64,000 nucleotides of DNA, from contig NC_052046.1 in assembly GCF_015832195.1 (NCBI RefSeq), positions 29,106,911-29,170,910 of the forward strand, written 5' to 3'. The notes under the pieces are model-generated. The model did not search any database. It saw only the letters and a list, made by a program, of their open reading frames with translations, and had not been told where the DNA came from. The number at the start of each line of letters is the position of its first letter. Within the stretch, counting starts at the first letter, position 1. The position numbers and the translations under genes are program-made. Positions 53,221-63,552 of this stretch are shown piece by piece. Origin of the DNA: Motacilla alba alba. Taxonomy: Eukaryota; Chordata; Aves; Passeriformes; Motacillidae.

Positions 53221-53330
53221 ACATATTATTATATGTGTAACTATATCATTATGGGAACTTTCCAGAAGACCCTGCAATATGCTCTGAGGAAATAGAGTCA
53301 CCATTCCAAGGAACTCGCGCAGAAGTTTAA
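36615..53330 (+). CDS. Unrecognised coiled-coil protein gene, complete (13 coding exons, 503 aa)
   Basis: I do not recognise this protein. Exons are 36615-36624, 41032-41229, 43239-43343, 44054-44175, 46164-46244, 47745-47867, 48474-48566, 50085-50145, 50630-50760, 51251-51454, 51775-51941, 52383-52534 and 53266-53330. Every intron is GT-AG and the frame stays open through all joins to a TAA at 53328-53330. The start ATG is in a strong Kozak context (aaccATGG). Residues 1-145 are acidic, polar and low in predicted structure, with a WLHKLGIN...WSFLNSLIGW patch (about 76-96). About 146-350 is rich in Lys, Glu, Gln and Leu with heptad-like spacing, typical of a long coiled coil. About 360-482 looks like a compact C-terminal region (LIFLKSLIKM; NWIKRDCLYEAW). 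No signal peptide or membrane segment was seen. It lies head to head with ANXA1. A centrosomal, ciliary or cytoskeletal role would be a guess. Confidence 0.85.
37620..37659. repeat. Poly(A) tract of about 39 bases
   Basis: An uninterrupted A run in intron 1 of the coiled-coil gene. It could mark the 3' end of a retroposed sequence, but the bases before it (gatgatgaggtcac) match nothing I recognise. Confidence 0.85.
41032..41229 (+). CDS. Coiled-coil gene, exon 2 (residues 4-70)
   Basis: 198 bp, with acceptor tttttcag and donor GTAAGT. It encodes an acidic, proline-containing segment beginning EAWVQSNDRLGWQVP and ending VVEDTPEM, with no coiled-coil character. Confidence 0.88.
43239..43343 (+). 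CDS. Coiled-coil gene, exon 3 (residues 70-105)
   Basis: 105 bp, with acceptor aacag and donor GTATAT. It encodes GNSWLHKLGININKWSFLNS and LIGWRED, an unusual tryptophan-rich patch (three Trp in 21 residues) that could be a binding motif. Confidence 0.85.
44054..44175 (+). CDS. Coiled-coil gene, exon 4 (residues 105-145)
   Basis: 122 bp, with acceptor actag and donor GTAAAA. It encodes a polar segment and then VPYIPFSSAMLHIIK, which leads into the helical region. Confidence 0.82.
46164..46244 (+). CDS. Coiled-coil gene, exon 5 (residues 146-172)
   Basis: 81 bp, phase 0 at both ends, with acceptor ctacag and donor GTAATT. It encodes IVKDMQQMKNRHMKIIRKLD and DIRKEQQ, the start of the heptad-rich region. 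Confidence 0.87.
47745..47867 (+). CDS. Coiled-coil gene, exon 6 (residues 173-213)
   Basis: 123 bp, phase 0, with acceptor gttaag and donor GTAAAC. It encodes STIKKHCSEKMRCLKSQLEA and the following QELMNKS stretch, which continues the coiled coil. Confidence 0.87.
48474..48566 (+). CDS. Coiled-coil gene, exon 7 (residues 214-244)
   Basis: 93 bp, phase 0, with acceptor ccttcag and donor GTAAAG. It encodes NLREKNKQLIQEKEDLLYQM followed by KQRTETWRKEK, strong coiled-coil sequence. A longer open frame overlapping this place (48332-48865) is mostly intron read in another frame. Confidence 0.87.
50085..50145 (+). CDS. Coiled-coil gene, exon 8 (residues 245-265)
   Basis: 61 bp, with acceptor ttgcag and donor GTGAGT. 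It encodes VRILENLCKKLDYLYTQHIL. It is too short to stand out as an open frame. Phase and borders join exons 7 and 9 without a break. Confidence 0.83.
50630..50760 (+). CDS. Coiled-coil gene, exon 9 (residues 265-308)
   Basis: 131 bp, with acceptor attcag and donor GTAATA. It encodes LQELHNISLHVERLQDFMNF and QIKILQKKSEKAGGENSDVS. The GGENSDVS tail looks like a flexible break in the coiled coil. Confidence 0.87.
51251..51454 (+). CDS. Coiled-coil gene, exon 10 (residues 309-376)
   Basis: 204 bp, phase 0, with acceptor cctgcag and donor GTAAGA. It encodes KQYLWQAHAILQEIKESIQK and REREVTELLQSEKKF, coiled coil, and then VTVLIFLKSLIKM, a hydrophobic helix that starts the C-terminal region. Confidence 0.88.
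51775..51941 (+). CDS. Coiled-coil gene, exon 11 (residues 377-432)
   Basis: 167 bp, with acceptor tgttag and donor GTATAT. It encodes VHTIYCDVPGAQQCIHQLIR and ADILSYEILCGNELMDD, mixed helical sequence without heptads. An overlapping open frame (51689-51958) reads another phase that does not join the neighbours. Confidence 0.83.
52383..52534 (+). CDS. Coiled-coil gene, exon 12 (residues 432-483)
   Basis: 152 bp, with donor GTGAGA. The acceptor (gatag) follows a very T-rich tract at 52321-52378. It encodes LPTKLFRNIGKAKSDLEYVE and then ECIQTGEIPNWIKRDCLYEA. Confidence 0.83.
53160..53219. repeat. (ATT)20 microsatellite
   Basis: About 60 bp of perfect ATT repeats in the last intron of the coiled-coil gene, ending about 46 bp before the acceptor of the last coding exon. 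Confidence 0.95.
53266..53330 (+). CDS. Coiled-coil gene, last coding exon (residues 483-503 and stop)
   Basis: The acceptor tttccag ends at 53265. It encodes EDPAICSEEIESPFQGTRAEV, then TAA at 53328-53330. A donor-like AAG/GTAATA at 53343 may mean that a 3' UTR exon follows. It lies only 13 bases past the stop, so nonsense-mediated decay would not be expected. Confidence 0.75.
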
Positions 53331-53634
53331 AATGGAAATCAAGGTAATACCTTGCAATGTATCACCCCACATGGTTTTAAATAAGTTAATAATGTGCTGG
53401 TTTTCCTAGCTATTCTTAATGGATTTGAGACTTGTTCTTTTTTCTATTGTGTCTAAGCACATTTACATCCAAGAATGACGTAGTTTTGCTAACTAGCGAA
53501 TTACAGGGTTACAGTTTTCTGTGTATGAAAGGATTCCCATGTTGTATTTTGCGCCTGTATATCTATTGTGTTGTTCATGTACAAGTCTTTATGCATCTTG
53601 GTGGCCCTTGATATCTATTACAAGTAAAATATAT

Positions 53635-54140
53635 TAGAATCATAGAACTCTTCAGGCTGGAAAAGACCCTTATGATCATTCAGCCGAACTATTAATCCAG
53701 CATTGTCAAGTTGACTACTAAACCATGTCCCTAAGTGCCACATCTACATTGTTTTTTAAATACCTCCAGCTATGGTGACTCAACCACTTCCCTGTACAAA
53801 CTGTTCCAATGCTCAGCAATCCTCTGCATGAATAAATTTTCCCCGATATCCAATCTAAACCACCCCTGGCTCAACTTGTAGCCATTTCCTATGGTCCCGC
53901 CATTTGTTTCCTGGGCAAAGAGGTATTTCTCCATCACACTGCCACCTCCTTTCATGTAGCTGCAGAGAGCAATAAGGCCTTCCCCGAGCTTCCTTTTCTC
54001 CAGGCTAAAAACCCACAGTTGCCTCAGTCAATCCTCATAAGATTTGTGATCCAGACACTTCACCAGTTTTGTTGCTTCTTTCTGGATGTGTTCCAGCAGT
54101 TCTGGCTTCATTTCATATCTCTGATGATTTGGGATACATG
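53635..54140 (-). mobile_element. CR1 LINE 3' fragment, minus strand
   Basis: On the plus strand it starts tagaatcatagaactcttca, then ggctggaaaagaccctt, the reverse complement of a CR1 3' end. It continues through the typical CR1 3' UTR sequence (ctgttccaatgctcagcaat; ccttttctccaggctaaaaa). It is a 5'-truncated copy with no complete open reading frame. Confidence 0.85.
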
Positions 54141-54239
54141 GATTCCTTGCTTATTAGTAGGTTCCAAAAAAAGCATTGCCTCATGTGAATTTACATCAGC
54201 GTAAATAACTGAAAAAAGTAACTGTTTGAATTGAGTTTT

Positions 54240-56398
54240 CTCACACTGGGCAAATGACATCCATGAGTCCATGGGCCCTGACAGGATGCACCCATGAGTG
54301 CTGAGAGACTAGGCATAAATCATAGCAAGGCTGCTCACTATCATCTTAGAAAGGTCATGGAGCTGGAGAGTATGCCTGAAGACTGGTGGAAAGCAAATGT
54401 CACCCCAGTTTTCAAAAACGGCAAGGAGTGCACAGAGAACTATCACCTCAATTCCTGGAAAGGCAATTGTCTTGGTTTAGGGCAAATTTGGGAGAAAACC
54501 TCCAAAGGGGTTCCTCTAGAAAACAGATTCAAGCGGCCCCTCCCCTCACTAGTTTGGGAAAATATTTCCTTGGAGAAAAGTGGAAAACAATTTAACAGGC
54601 AAAGCATTCACCATCACAAAAACTAAACACTATTAAATGATAAAACTTCTTGCCACTCTGAAGAGATGACAAACTCAGGAAGTCCCCTTTATGGGCTGTA
54701 GCTCAGCTCACTCAGTCTCTTATCAGTCCCTCTGGCTCTGGAAATGCCGTGGCCCAGGCCCAGCCCATGGGCCACAAGTGCAAGCTACCAGTGCTCTTCT
54801 GAGTGCTCAGTCCAGAGCAGGTTTAAACAGTTCCAGGAAAATGAAAAACCACAGTCCAGGGGACTTCTCTGCCTCAGCTAGCTAAAACTAACTAAAAAGC
54901 AAAGGAGAACTCTCTCATGCTGTCTGTCCGTCCATAGACAACACAGTCCAGGAGCAGGAATGTGGAGGAGTGAGTGAAGTTTCTGGAAACAAACTCCGTG
55001 ATTCTTCTCTTCCCACCTTCGCACTCAGAACCAATCTTAAAAGTTCAAAACTTATTTCTGGGCCTAAATAGACAAATGGGGATACAAGCATCATAAAGTC
55101 ACCCCAGGACAGCAGTGGACCTCCTCATTCTGGAGGCCATCTCTAGCCATGTGGAAAAAGAGGTGATCAAGAGCAGTCGGAATGTATTCTCTAAATGCAA
55201 ATGATGGTTGAGCAACCTGATAGCTTTGTATGATGAAAAAACTACCTGGGTGGATGAGCAATATATGTTGTCTAACTCAGCTTCTGCAAGGTTTTCCACT
55301 GTGTTTCTCACAATATCCTCATAGGCAAACTCAGGGAGTGTGGACCAGATTAGCAGGCAATGAGGTGGATTGAGAATTGGCTGAATGGCAGATCCCAGAG
55401 GGTCATAATCAGACACAGGGTCAGGTTGGAGGTCTGCCACTAGAGGTGTCCCTCAAGGTTCTATACAGGGCCCAGTATTGTTTAACATATTTATCAATGG
55501 ATTTGATGAAGGGCCAGATGCCTCCTCAGAAAATTTGCTGATGACTCTGAGCTGGGAGCAGAGGCTGGTACCACTGCTGTGCTGTACTTCAGAAGGACCT
55601 CCAAACAGACTGAAGAGATGGGCAGAGAAGAGCTCCTTGAAGTTCTATGAAGGCAGGTGCAGGGTGCTGCACCTGGGAAGGAGCAACCCTGTGCACCAGC
55701 ACAGACTGGGGTGACCTGCTGGAGGGCTGCTCTGTGGGAAAGGACCTGGGAGTCTTGGTGGACAACAAGCTGTCCATGGGCCAATGGTAAGCCTGCGGCC
55801 AAGAAGGCCAATGGTGTCCCGGGGTGCATCAGGAAGAGCACTGCCAGCAGCTTGAGGGAGGTGATCCTGTTCCTCTGCTCAGCCCTGGTGAGGCTCACCT
55901 GGAGTGCTGTGTCCAGTTCTGGGCTCCTCAACACAACAGGGACATGGAGCTCCGGGAATGGGTCCGGGGGAGGGGTACAAAGGTGGGACCAAAAGGGACC
56001 AAAGGGACCAAAGCATCTCTCTTATGAGGAAAGGCTGAGGGAGTTGGGCCTGTTCAGTCTCAAGAAGAAGGGATCTCATGAATGTATCTGCAGGGAGGAT
56101 GCCAGGAGGATGGAGCCAGGCTCTTCTTGGGGGTGCTGAACAATGGGACAAGAGGCAACTGGTAGAAACTGATACACAGAAAGTTCCACCTGAACATGAG
56201 GAAGAATTCTTTACTCTGCAGGTGACTGTAAGAGTTCATCCAGAGAGGGTGTGGAGTCTCCCTCACTGGAGATATTCAGAAGCCATCTGGACAGAATCCT
56301 GTGCTATGTTCTATGTGGTAGCTCTGCTTGAGCAGGGCAGCTGGGCCAGATGACCCATTGTGGTCCTTTCCAACCTGGCTCATTCTGTGATTCTCTGC
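54240..56398 (+). mobile_element. CR1 LINE fragment, plus strand, split by an LTR
   Basis: The left part (54240-54467) carries reverse-transcriptase-domain sequence (WWKANVTPVFKNGKE in frame). The right part (55112-56398) resumes at tggaggccatctctagcca and runs to a CR1 3' end (ccaacctggctcattctgtg, attctctg). About 1.5 kb of CR1 remains. The endonuclease region is missing and the frame is broken in several places, so it is an inactive 5'-truncated copy. Confidence 0.85.
54468..55111 (+). mobile_element. Solo LTR inserted into the CR1 copy, 644 bp
   Basis: It starts TGTCTTGGTTTAGGGC and ends AAAGTCACCCCAGGACA; the termini are TG...CA and partly inverted. The CR1 sequence is interrupted exactly here. 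The flanks GCAAT (54463-54467) and GCAGT (55112-55116) form a 5-bp direct repeat with one mismatch. No viral gene is present. Confidence 0.75.
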
Positions 56399-58694
56399 TG
56401 AAATTGACCCAACTATATACATAAAAATGCATCAAATGTCAGAGTGCATTAATACATTTACGACATTTTGATTGATGAATCCCAAAGTGAATAGGCTCAA
56501 AATTACATTAAATAATTACTTACCCTACTTAGACACTAAGATAACAGCCATCATGTCAAGTTCATGTAGAGAAGTTCTTAATTGGTAAATACAGAATAAA
56601 AACTGTAAATTATATTTTTTGTAATTTTTAGTTTTATCATTTGTTGCATTTTTATGTTTGGTTTTGCTTTGAGCTTTTAGATTTACCAGGTAATGAAGAA
56701 ACACTAAGATGCCAACACTGAAACAAGCTCCCCATTTTAGAGAGAAGCAATGGACAGAAAGCTTGACACACAAAAGCACTTTCTGCAGTATTTTTTTGAG
56801 TGGACAAAAAATTGGAAGCATTCAATACATGGGGTCCCCTAACTATCAGAAAACTTATGCAGGCATTTAAGTGTTTTGAAAATTTTGTGCTTTTTAATAA
56901 ACATTTTTAAGAAATCTTCTAAAAGAAATAACCAAAAAACCAGTTTAGCAATGACCTGAAAGAGTCTGTGACTGAGCAAAGGAGTCTTTGAGTCAAACAG
57001 GTATAGTTCTGTTGCAAGTGTATGGGGTATGTAAGTTTTTGCTGTCAAAAGGGGGGCATTTAACATGCCCCCAAAAGCAATATCTGCAGAGAGGTGCCCC
57101 TAAGGGAAACTTTCATCTGTGAAGCACAAGCCTCCAAAATAAACTTTGCTTTGTCCTACTTCAAGTTATTTAGCAATTGTTTTAAAGTGCTGGCTTTTAT
57201 GCCACAGTATGTGTTTCAACTTTTCACACTCTCTTTTTTTTTTTTTTTGTTTAAATAAAAGATGATATTCAAAAAACATAGGTAGGAAGAAAACTTTAAA
57301 AATATAAGCTTCAAAAATGTAGTAGTAATAAGGGGCAAATGAATGTGAAGGTCATGGCTGTTGTTGTTGAAGACAACAACTTGTCTCTAACAAGTAGTTG
57401 TTGAAGATTATAATGCTAAGTTCCTGGAAGTAAACGCACACTGGAAATTTAAATACCAAATGTCTGCTTTTAGAGTTGGGGCTAGATTTTATTGTTGTCT
57501 CTTAAGCATGTGTACCTGGAGCTGAGTGGTTTATTTGAACTACTCAACTGCATCATGTCCCATATCATAAGTTGAAAAAATTTTTTATTCCAGCACTGAT
57601 CTATTATTCAAATAGTAACATCCACAAGCTTTATTTTTTTTTACTGCATATCTGTTCATAAGGTGCATCTTCTATTCCTTCTAATTACCTATCCAGAAAG
57701 AACACTTTGTACAGATGAAACATCCCTATGACAGTGCTTTTGTGCAAACAAATTAATGTGTCCTTATCACCGTCCTTGTGGGAACTGTCCTTCTGGGAAC
57801 TGTAGTACTGGGAACACGATGTCTGTTTCTGAGTGCAATTACCATTCTCAGGGCATTTTGCATTTGAATCTTAGAGTGCACTGTGAAAGGAATGCAAGAG
57901 AAAAGAAACAAGGACTTAGATGTCACTGAAATGTAGATGCATTATGGAGAAGATGCTGTAGAGAAAAACAGCTGGAGTGGATAGAAAGGTGATCTTGAGT
58001 GCTTCGCTGTGAACATACCACTCCAAGATGCTGCAACACTGATTGATAAGTCCAAGGTTTAGACAGGACTGAAACAGTTCCAGTCCACCACAGAGAGAGA
58101 AATTAAACCTAAATATCTATAAAAGCTATAAACAATCTATATGCAGGATGTACACATAGACACTGTTTGATTTTTTACTGCTGTTAGAATTTTGATTTTT
58201 TGGTAATGAGACAGTCAAGGGCAGTTTTAAATCAGCTTTGAAGAATGGAAGTCACGTAGTAAGCAAGAACGCTGTTTTAAGTGAAAGGAGATTTTTGAGG
58301 TGTGGTTCAGCTATCGAACTGTATAATGCAAAGTAATTGAACATTTTATGTAAAGAAGTGTAAAGTAAAATATCCAAACAATAAATATTTTTATTAACTT
58401 TATTGTTTAGCTTAGTTAGGTATTTAGAGTCCCCATGTAAAAAAAATTTATTCTATGAAGAAATTTTAGCACAGTTCTTGTTCTTTCTCTAACCTTTTTG
58501 AATGCCTGACTCCAAAGCTTATAATTTAGCTCCTTCCCTCTCCTAATCTCATGTCTATGCAAGTTTTCTGAAGCAGTTTCATGATGTCAAGTGCAAGGTG
58601 TAGCTTTTATATCTGTTTTTAATTATGTGACAAAGAGAAAAGGAATGATTTCTCTATTAGGCTATTGGCCTTTACTTACTTATAATGTCAACAT

Positions 58695-58770
58695 TAAAGC
58701 TGGGAACTAGATTTTAAATAAAATTTAAAAAAAATTAAAATAAAGCTGAGAACTAGATTTTAAATAAAAT
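58695..58770. repeat. 46-bp tandem duplication
   Basis: A unit starting taaagctgggaactagattt is repeated at 58741 with one G/A difference, followed by A/T-rich filler. A simple local duplication. Confidence 0.8.
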
Positions 58771-58884
58771 TATCCATAAAACATAATTTTAAATACCAGT
58801 CATTACATACTTTAAATATAATTAATTAATTAATAAACAATAAATGATAAAAATAAGAATAAGAAAACAGTGTCATTTTGTTTT

Positions 58885-59818
58885 AGAATCATAGTCCAGG
58901 AGCAATGGACCCCAACAAGGAGGAAATTGGGCAAAAATGATGTGAATCCTCCATGCATGGCAAAGCTGAGCAAATTCGGAGCAAAAAAGAGGCTTTTGGT
59001 AAATAGAAAGAAGGACAGGTGACCTGGGAGGAATACAGGGGAATTGCAAAGGAAGCTAGGGACAAAGTTAAAGAAGCCAAGGCCCAGTTAGAATTGAACC
59101 AGGCCAAAGATACTGAGGATAAAAGAGAGGGCTTCTATGGGTGTGTTGCAAGGAAGAGAAAGTCTAGGGATAATGCAGGCCCTCTGCAGCAGGAAAAAGG
59201 AGACCGGACTGGCCTGAAGAAAGAGAAGCGTGAAGTTCCCAATGAGTTCTGTATCTCATTGGGAAGTGCTCTAGCCATGCTACCCAAGTTGAGAACAAAC
59301 TCAAAATCAGGAACTAGGAGAATGAAGACCCCAAGCCCTGGGAAGGGATCAAGTTTGAGACCACCTAAGGACCCTGAATATGTACAACTCCGTAGGAGGA
59401 CCTGACAAGATTTGTCCAAGGGCCCCAAGGGAGCTGTCATAGTTGCTAAGTTATTTTACATCAGTTTTGAAAAATTGTGGCAGGCAGGTGAAGGCCTCAA
59501 TGGCTAGAAAAAGCAAAATATAACCCCATTTATAAAAGGGGGAAAGCAGAAGACCCATGGAACCACTGACTAGTCAGTCTCACCTTAGTACCAAGATTAT
59601 GGAACAGATTCTGCTGGAACCTATGCTAAGGCACACAAAAAAGTGAAGAGCTGGTTGGTAACAGCCAAGATGGCTTTACAAAGGGGAAATCATGCTGACA
59701 AATTTGGTGATATTCTGTGATGGGGATAGAGCACTGGATAGGGGCAGAGCAACTGGCATCATCTGCCTGGATTTATGCAAAGCGTTTGATGCTGTCCCTG
59801 ATACTATTACTTCACTAT
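58885..59818 (+). mobile_element. CR1 LINE internal fragment, plus strand
   Basis: Broken open reading frames match the segment between endonuclease and reverse transcriptase of CR1 ORF2 (KEARDKVKEAKAQLELNQAK, EGFYGCVARKRKSRDNAG). Further on the frame reads LCKAFDAVPD, the conserved reverse-transcriptase motif. Both ends are truncated and there is no 3' end. Confidence 0.8.
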
Positions 59819-62800
59819 TCCTCTGGTGTATAGAAACAAGCAAAGATTAAAAAGTAATGTAATTAAATTACAGAAGAGTACAATGAAAGAACAAATAATA
59901 ATTATTTAGAAAAATCACATTATCCAGAAATGTAATTTTAAAATTATTTTCTCTCATCAGGGAAGAATCTTAGCTGCAAAAGTCAAGTACTCTTTAAGAA
60001 AACTTCTGTGTAGCTCTAATTAGCACACCTATTCTTTTGTCCTGCAAAAAAAATCAAATAGAATTTTTTCATCTTGTTCATAAATAATGAATTTTTCTTT
60101 AGTAAAATATGATCACATGAATTCATTATTGTAATTTTATTTGAATGTTCTGTAATAATTCTCAGTATAAACAGGAAAAAAAAACCCAAAAGAAAATAAC
60201 AAAACAAATAAAACCAAACCAGAACAAAAACAAAAACAAACAAACAAACAAAAAACCCAAAAAACACACACACAAAAAATCCCACAAAATTTTCAGCAGT
60301 AAAATGTAAGCTAAAACTCCCTATTCTAAAATAGGGACATTCTCATGAATACCAATTAAAATCTTAGAATTACTTTATTAATGCCTAACAGCTCAAAAAA
60401 TGTCTTTCTATTACTGTTTGATAAATCTCAAATTTTTATGTTAGTTGTGGGTTTTATATCACCTGTATTTAAAATGTTAGAAATGTCACTGAAATTATTT
60501 CAAAAATTTTTCTTTAAAGGGGTACATTTTCAGCCAAAAATCTTTCTCATGACATCCTAAGAATCATAAGTAGTAGGCTTTACTTCAATCTGAGGTACAG
60601 GGGACTTGAGGCTGCAAGCACCATAGACATTCCTGCTAAGGACATTCTTGCAAGTGCACCAATCTAGGCTGTGTTCAGGTGTTCTCTCTAGCCCTCCGGG
60701 ACCTCTGCTTCATGTGGGATGCTCTAAGCTGAATAAATTAGCAAATACTTTTTCAGGGAAAAGAAAGAAATAGATTATTATTAAATTACTTGGTTATGGT
60801 ATGAAATAAATACTGAAACCCCAGATAGCTAATAAATGAGAAATCATAGCCTCCTGATTTCATTCAGCTCAGCTAGGTCTATTGCCTCCCATCAAATTCA
60901 AGTCATAGTTATAAGAATTTTTTACAGGCTGCATTTCTCAGTAGAGTCATATAGGGCTTTATACACACACTACTATTTCTTTATCTACTCTCAAAATGAC
61001 AGCTGTAGACACATGTGCATAATTGAAAATTATTATCAAGCAGATTAGCCTTTCCAAAGGCTATAATATTTTCTTTATTACAGATATAATCCTAAAGTGG
61101 GTGGCAATTGTTGCCCCACTTTGTGCTCGTGAGCAGTGTTGTTACTGATGATGCTGGCTCTGGCTGTATCTACAATGTTTCCAGTGTTGGCCTCACCTCA
61201 ACAAACACAGCAGCCAGCGGCATCGCTGCCACATTTGGGGCAGAAGTCAGTGCTGCCGGTGCCAGCTCCCTCTCTGCTGGTGGCAGAGTGAAGCAGTGTG
61301 GCCATGGGCCATTGGAGCATTTCCTCATTCCCTGAGCACCTAGATGACAGGGCAGCCTTGGCCTTCTCTGTGGTTTAATGCAGGTGTGGCTTAGAAAAGA
61401 CTCTATGCTTCTGCTTGTGGTAATTTTTTTGGCATGTTCAAGGTCAGTATCAGAGGTTAATCCTCCACACCCTCACCTGTGCTATGAATGCCATTTGAGT
61501 GCATTATAAACCTCTGTTCCCACCATTACCTCCTTTGTCTTGCTCTCATTATTTCAGCATCTGAGCTATTTGTGTTCTCCTTGTTTACCAAGTTCCTACT
61601 GTTGACTCTATTTCATTTTCACTAGGCATTTTATTTCTCTGTTTCTGCATTTCACCATCCTTTCTGCAAAGGACACAAATACAGCTTTGGCAGTATGAAT
61701 AATTTTTAATTCATTGAAACACATGAAACTTAACCTGATTTGATATTTTCTAGAGGCACTTGGCAATTAAACCCACCCAATCCTATTGACATGTGAGGAC
61801 CTTAGTAGCATACTCTGCAAATCAATCAAGACCTCCATGGAGCAGAGGTACTTGGTGCAACTGCTTTCTTGAATGCCTCAAGAGGTGGCATATGTCTGTT
61901 CTTAGTACAGGTCTTTTGCTGTGACAACTGCATTTTTTGCTAACTCTCAGTCCTTTTATGTATCTTTGATTGCCTCTTCCAAATACATGGCTTCACCAAA
62001 TTAAGCCCTTTTTTTTTTTCTTACTTAAACACTAGTATAAAAATACATTATTATGTATGTCACTTATTACACATTGTTGTATGTACCATACCATTTGACC
62101 ACAACCACAGCATCACGTGAAGGATATGCATTTCATTCCCCATTTTTTTTCTGCTCATACCATGTTGTTCTACAAAAGGCCATGGACAGGTCACAGACAA
62201 GTTTCAAAAATAATGTTTCACAGTCTTCTGTGTGGAGTTCTACCTCTGGAGTCCTTTAAAACTGTTAACTTTTCTCCACTGACTATAAGAAAAATGAGAT
62301 GCATGCTTCAGAAGGACTTTCCTGCATATTTAAAGCACTGATCCAAGTGACGTTCTCAAATTAAAGAGATCGTACCTCATCTATGTCTGAAATATTTTTA
62401 TAGAGACAAATTTTTAGACCATTTATGAGTTTCCTGCAGTAGAGTCCTCTGAGTTTGAAAAAGAAAATTTAATTAAACATCAGAATACATCTAGCTGTAG
62501 TAGTATCCAAACCTAAAAAATTAAGCATTATATTTTACATTAGATATATTAATACAGTTATTCTGTAAAAAAGTTTTGATTTGGCTAGCAATTCAGAAAT
62601 CAGTTTCATGAGTGTAAACAAAGCCCAACACATACACAGGAAAAAACAATTCAAATTTCATAGACATTATATTAGCTGTGCAATGCAAATACAGTGGAAG
62701 TGGAAGAGAAAGAGAAGAAATTTGTCCTTTTAAGTGACTTTATGTTTGTACCATTACTATCCAAATTTGAATTTATGGATATGACTAAAATACTGAACTT

Positions 62801-63370
62801 CGATATTTAAACTGTAGGTAGCTTTTTAGATTGAAAGTATGGTTTTGGTATGGAATAGAGTGTTCTACATATCTGAAAAGTATCTCCCAAAGTCAGATTT
62901 GGATATAGAATCCTATATTGCACCTTTAATTAAAATTACTGTTTCAAAGATCAGTGTGGAGGACCAGGCATAGGCATGTTTTTTTCTCAAGCATTTCGAC
63001 TGTTGCAACACAAAAGTTGTGTTTGGAAGAGAGGGTCCCAAACCCTTTCTTGGAGGTGGGACAGTGCTCTGCTGAACCAACTTCCTTTACCATGTCAAGA
63101 CCTGAGTTCTGTTGCCATCCTTGTCATGATCACTGTCATTCCTGACTCACTCCCTGGAAAAATGTTCATCAGGCTGGCTGTGTGTGTGAGGATGAAATGG
63201 CAGAAAAAGTATAGTTTACATCACAGGCTGCAGAAAGTTAACTGTAAAAGGAAGCAGATCAGGCCCCCTTTCTTTTTCCTCTACTCCTCTTTTGCTTTCT
63301 TCCTCACTACCTCAGCCCAGAACCATCCAGGCAGCAGGACTAATATGGGATCTAAGGACTTGTGAACTTC
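59819..63370. other. Non-coding DNA, no gene seen
   Basis: A+T-rich sequence with an AAAC-rich run (about 60178-60290). Open frames around 61108-61335 and 62976-63365 show no recognisable protein sequence or splice structure. Confidence 0.45.
60178..60290. repeat. AAAC-rich low-complexity run
   Basis: A run of A tracts broken by single or double C, then (AAAC)n, ending in cacacaca. It is the complement of the GTTT-rich runs near the left end of the window. Confidence 0.8.
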
Positions 63371-63373
63371 TTA

Positions 63374-63375
<2 letters not shown>

Positions 63376-63419
<44 letters not shown>

Positions 63420-63462
63420 CCTCTCTCTCTCTCTCTCTCACCCCCCGCCTCTCTCTCTCTCT

Positions 63463-63499
<37 letters not shown>

Positions 63500-63552
63500 C
63501 CTCTCTCTCTCTCTCACTCTCACTCTCACTCTCACTCCCTCTCTCTCTGTCT
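63376..63552. repeat. CT/CCCT microsatellite, about 175 bp
   Basis: Long (CT)n tracts with interruptions by CCCT units, one CACCCCCCGC break and, near the right end, a (CTCTCA)n variant. The strand is a near-pure pyrimidine tract. The apparent open frames (Ser-Leu repeats, or Arg-Glu repeats on the other strand) are artefacts of the repeat. Confidence 0.95.

Noticed and set aside
55657..56139. 160-codon open frame with apparent coding character
   Set aside because: It is a remnant of the CR1 element in a shifted frame.
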